Source: Mangrovibrevibacter kandeliae (GTDB lineage: Bacteria; Pseudomonadota; Alphaproteobacteria; Rhizobiales; Rhizobiaceae). From it: a stretch of DNA of 64,000 nucleotides. Numbering within the stretch: position 1 is the first letter of the stretch; every line of letters begins with the position of its first letter. Shown here piece by piece: positions 61,321 to 64,000 of this stretch. Where the stretch lies: NCBI RefSeq assembly GCF_024519155.1, contig NZ_JANIFJ010000002.1, positions 1 to 64,000 of the forward strand, given 5' to 3'. Below the pieces are notes generated by a model. The model saw nothing but the letters and a program-made list of their open reading frames with translations, had not been told where the DNA came from and ran no database searches. Both the position numbers and the translations under genes were made by a program.

Positions 61321-61532
61321 GCAGGATGATCCATTCGCATTGGCACAGGGCGGGAGGGCGGCTGCGCAAGGTCCAGCGCCGCCGATGGACCATCGATCAG
61401 GCGACGTCAGGACAATGAACGCGCGGCCGTGCTGGCCGTCCTCGGATGCCGGATCGGACACTGCCGGCGGCGAAGACGTCGGCGCGGCGCCACGTGCACG
61501 AAGGCGGGACAGCGGCTCCGGCGCGCCCACGG

Positions 61533-62489
61533 CTAGACGAGGTGCTGCTGGAAGAAGGCGCTGAGCGTGTCGACCGCGTCTTCGACATAGGGGCTCTTGT
61601 CATACATGTCGTAATGGCCGGCGCCCTCGACGACATGGAAGCCGTGCCGGTTGTTGGCGCGTTCGAAGAGCGTCTGACCGTCGGCGTAGGAGAAGGTGGC
61701 GCCGAGGCGGCCCGCCACGATCACCTGCACCGGCTGCGTCAACAACTCGCCGACGAGATGGAAGGCGTCGAAGCCGAGCATCGGGCCGAGGCTGGTGAAG
61801 TAGCGTCGATTGGTGGAGTGTTCGCTGTACCCGCGCGGCGTGCGGTAGAACTCCACGGCATCGAGGACGTCGCGATCGGTGATGCCGGCCGCATGCGCCG
61901 CCTCGATCGTGTCCGGGATCCACGCCTCCCGCCTTGGCGCTCCGCCCCGTGCCTCGGCGGTGCGCTGGCGCCCCACCGCTTCGAGCATCTGGCGGAGAGC
62001 ATCGGGTGTGCGGCCGCTCTGACGACGCGCCCGCCCGATGTTCACGGGCACCACCGTTCCGAGCGCCTTGACGCGATGCTCGGTGAGCGCCGCGCTGACG
62101 GCATAGCCGCCTCCGGCGCAGATGCCGAGCAGGCCGACCCGCTCCTCGGCCACGAAAGGCAAGGTCATCAGGAAATCCACGGCACAGCGGATATCCTCGA
62201 CCCGCGTCGCCGGGTCCTCCAGATCGCGGGGCTCGCCGCCGCTCTGCCCCTGGTAGGACGGATCGAAGGCGAGGGTGACGAAGCCGCGTTCGGTGAGCCG
62301 CGTGGCGTAGTTCGCCGCGATCTGCTCCTTCACGCTGCTCCCCGGCGTGGCGATCACGAGCGCGGCATAGGCCTGATGTCCGTCGTAGCCATCGGGCACG
62401 CGGAGTGCGCCGGCGATGTCGATCGCCCCGTTCCTGAACGACACGTCCCGTACCCGATCTGTCACCACCCTGCTCCCACCGCTCGCCAT
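61533..62489 (-). CDS. Alpha/beta hydrolase (acyl/dienelactone-hydrolase-like)
   Basis: ATG 62489 (MASGGSRVVTDRVRDVSFRN) gives 318 residues; an ATG at 62555 is possible and neither has a clear ribosome site. The fold is shown by AALVIATPGSSVKEQIAANY, LAFDPSYQGQSGGEPRDLED, the nucleophile elbow VGLLGICAGGGYAVSAAL (GxCxGG, Cys nucleophile as in dienelactone hydrolases) and the late VVEGAGHYDMYDKSPYVEDA. Family members are often annotated as Xaa-Pro-like or DltD-like hydrolases. It is 129 bases from the SnoaL-like gene. Confidence 0.83.
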   Translation of the reverse strand: MASGGSRVVTDRVRDVSFRNGAIDIAGALRVPDGYDGHQAYAALVIATPGSSVKEQIAANYATRLTERGFVTLAFDPSYQGQSGGEPRDLEDPATRVEDIRCAVDFLMTLPFVAEERVGLLGICAGGGYAVSAALTEHRVKALGTVVPVNIGRARRQSGRTPDALRQMLEAVGRQRTAEARGGAPRREAWIPDTIEAAHAAGITDRDVLDAVEFYRTPRGYSEHSTNRRYFTSLGPMLGFDAFHLVGELLTQPVQVIVAGRLGATFSYADGQTLFERANNRHGFHVVEGAGHYDMYDKSPYVEDAVDTLSAFFQQHLV

Positions 62490-62618
62490 CGCCGCACTGT
62501 CGACGCGGCCCCTGCCGACGCTGGCTCGACCGGCCGAGGCCGGCCAGTTCGGCATCGTGCCGCGCCGTGCCGGCAGTTCGTGCAACAGACAGGTCGTATG
62601 CCTCCCGCGCCGCAGGAT

Positions 62619-63071
62619 CTACCCTTCGATCAGCGCCGGCAGGACGACGTTGCGCGGCATGTCGAGCCCCTGGTCGTGCAGGTAGGTCGCAAGATCGAGG
62701 GAGTTGTCCGCGACGTCCCAGTGGGTGACGAGGCCGTCCCGGAGCCGGAGCAGGAACGTCTCGACGGATGTTCCGCTTCGCCCCGTCGGCGCAATGCCCC
62801 AGAACGGGCCGCCGTCGTGCGTCCAGTGCAGGTTGACCGTCACCAGGCCGCGGTCGCCGGCGACGTAGTGATCGATCAGGTCGGTGCGGGGACGAAAGGC
62901 GGTGATGAAGGCCTGGTTGAACGCCTTCAGCTTGTCGCGCCCGACGACGCCGCGCCCTGCCGGGCTGTTGGCCTCAACGTCCGGGTGGATGACCGCGTCC
63001 CACCGGTCGAGTTCGTCGCGGGCGTAGCCCTTGTAGATTTCGAGAGTGATCTTCGAAGCATCAGGCGTCAT
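62619..63071 (-). CDS. SnoaL-like/NTF2-fold protein
   Basis: ATG 63071 (MTPDASKITLEIYKGYARDE) gives 150 residues. The polyketide-cyclase fold pattern is visible: LDRWDAVIHPDVEANSPAGR, FNQAFITAFRPRTDLIDHYV, TVNLHWTHDGGPFWGIAPTG and TSVETFLLRLRDGLVTHWDV. Such small proteins act as cyclases, isomerases or binding domains; many have unknown roles. It overlaps the upstream NAD(P)-binding gene by 11 bases, so the two are coupled. Confidence 0.85.
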   Translation of the reverse strand: MTPDASKITLEIYKGYARDELDRWDAVIHPDVEANSPAGRGVVGRDKLKAFNQAFITAFRPRTDLIDHYVAGDRGLVTVNLHWTHDGGPFWGIAPTGRSGTSVETFLLRLRDGLVTHWDVADNSLDLATYLHDQGLDMPRNVVLPALIEG

Positions 63072-63747
63072 GGGAGGTTGGTCCTTGTTTGCGGGGCGCG
63101 CCTTCGACGACGTCTGCCGGCTTCGGGTTGAGCGTTGCGCGGACCTCGTCTCCCGACATCCCGGTGTCGTAGACGGCGGTGCCGACGTCGAAGCGAAGGG
63201 CTTGATCGAGTCCGCCGACCGGAACGGGATCGAAGCCGGCGTCGAGCACGAGCCGGCTGGCGACGTCGAGCGCGTCCGCATCGTCCGAGGCCAGCGGGAT
63301 CCCGATGCGGGGCCCGACGCGGTGAGCGCCCGTGGCGAGCGTTCCGTCCCAGACCGTGCTGAAGGCGCGCACCATCCGCACGCCGGGAAACCACTTGCGC
63401 AGGAAGGCACCCGTCCCCTCGCCGGACTGCAGGACGTCGGCAGCCATCCCGCCGTCCCGCCTGAGGTTCGGGTTGCCGGTCTCGAGCACGACCTTCCCCG
63501 CCAGCGCGTCGCGCTTCGCCTGGCCGAACTCCGGCAGGGCGCCGAACGGAATGGAGAGGAGAAGGACGTCGCCATGCGCGATCGCCGCGTCGGGCGTGCC
63601 GCGCCTGGCAGGACCGCCGAGCGACGCGACGAGATCGTCCAGCGTCTCGGGATGGCGCGAGGAGAACAGAACGTCGTGGCCGGCGCGCGACCACAGGGTT
63701 CCGATGAGGCCGCCGATATGGCCGGAGCCGATGATGCCGATCTTCAT
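63061..63747 (-). CDS. NAD(P)-binding, F420-dependent-reductase-like protein
   Basis: The 228-residue protein opens with a dinucleotide-binding motif (MKIGIIGSGHIGGLIGTLWS), followed by HDVLFSSRHPETLDDLVASL and DVLLLSIPFGALPEFGQAKR. The pattern LETGNPNLRRDGGMAADVLQ and MVRAFSTVWDGTLATGAHRV matches the NADPH-dependent F420 reductase/coenzyme-binding group. Most bacteria outside actinobacteria lack F420, so NADPH chemistry on another substrate is more likely. It overlaps the SnoaL-like gene by 11 bases. Confidence 0.87.
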   Translation of the reverse strand: MKIGIIGSGHIGGLIGTLWSRAGHDVLFSSRHPETLDDLVASLGGPARRGTPDAAIAHGDVLLLSIPFGALPEFGQAKRDALAGKVVLETGNPNLRRDGGMAADVLQSGEGTGAFLRKWFPGVRMVRAFSTVWDGTLATGAHRVGPRIGIPLASDDADALDVASRLVLDAGFDPVPVGGLDQALRFDVGTAVYDTGMSGDEVRATLNPKPADVVEGAPRKQGPTSHDA

Positions 63748-63828
63748 GCGAAGTCTCTTCTTGTTCTGGAGCGCGGCGGCCGCGTCGGCACAGCGGACCT
63801 GTGTCGGCTCGCCCGCACCGTCCGTCCG

Positions 63829-64000
63829 TCAGAGGGTGGTCACCGACCCGCCGTCGACGCGGAGGTTGGCGCCGGTGATGAACGAGGCGTTCTCGGAGGC
63901 GAGAAACACGACGGCTGCGGCGACGTCCTCCGGCGTGCACGGCCGACCGAGCCCGATGTTGGGGCGGAAGGCGCTGAGGAAGTGCGCCGCCAACCCGTCG
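63829..64000 (-). CDS. Short-chain dehydrogenase/reductase, C-terminal part (cut by window edge)
   Basis: The last 56 codons of a minus-strand gene are visible, ending at the TGA at 63831-63829. The tail LGRPCTPEDVAAAVVFLASE, NASFITGANLRVDGGSVTTL is the typical SDR end with the GR...PEDVA...FLAS...ITG..L.VDGG pattern. The rest lies beyond the right edge. It probably belongs to the same run as the two genes just downstream. Confidence 0.9.
   Translation of the reverse strand, partial: DGLAAHFLSAFRPNIGLGRPCTPEDVAAAVVFLASENASFITGANLRVDGGSVTTL

Noticed and set aside
61446-63131. 561-residue plus-strand frame opposite the hydrolase and SnoaL-like genes
   Set aside because: It is a shadow frame; the minus-strand genes contain recognisable catalytic motifs.

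Overview
The window is high-GC, densely coded chromosomal DNA whose gene content (811-residue GyrB, UPF0314/DUF2585 protein, MetH, PncB, a large crt cluster, an LktA-type filamentous adhesin) points to a pigmented alphaproteobacterium of the Hyphomicrobiales, perhaps Aurantimonadaceae-like. The taxonomic placement is inference from gene families, not from a search.

Layout. 1-16,696 (minus) is one uninterrupted reading frame of at least 5,565 codons: the N-terminal and central part of a giant secreted two-partner-secretion (hemagglutinin/LktA-type) adhesin whose C-terminus lies beyond the left edge. A secreted protein of unknown function is encoded just upstream. 17.7-19.8 kb carries two tandem, overlapping AraC-family regulators. 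20-30.4 kb is mostly housekeeping: metH behind a SahR-like palindrome, a MarR regulator divergent from a D-lyxose-isomerase-like cupin, an M20 amidohydrolase, a small membrane protein, a GNAT acetyltransferase and gyrB. 30.5-40.7 kb is mixed: a P450, a cupin, a LysR gene broken by a single-base frameshift, an MscS channel, an FAA hydrolase, an SDR, pncB with a LysR upstream, and several small exported proteins including a tandem duplicated pair. 40.7-46.5 kb is central carbon metabolism (3-hydroxyisobutyryl-CoA hydrolase, rpe, tkt, fbp) and a pyridoxamine-phosphate-oxidase-like stress protein.

46.5-54.2 kb is a complete carotenoid locus: fni (type 2 IPP isomerase, minus), crtE-crtZ (plus), then crtX-crtY-crtI-crtB (minus) running tail to tail into crtZ. 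Together these take IPP/DMAPP to GGPP, phytoene, lycopene, beta-carotene, zeaxanthin and its glucosides, so a yellow to orange pigment is predicted. 54.4-64 kb is an accessory-looking stretch: a DUF2585 membrane protein, two LysR regulators, a DUF6196 protein, a Gfo/Idh/MocA oxidoreductase, a probably exported metallo-beta-lactamase-fold lactonase, two alpha/beta hydrolases, a SnoaL-like protein, an F420-dependent-reductase-like NAD(P)-binding protein and the end of an SDR cut by the right edge.

No rRNA, tRNA, CRISPR array, IS element or prophage was seen. The least described parts are the giant adhesin with its small secreted neighbour, and the duplicated small exported proteins at 39.8-40.6 kb.
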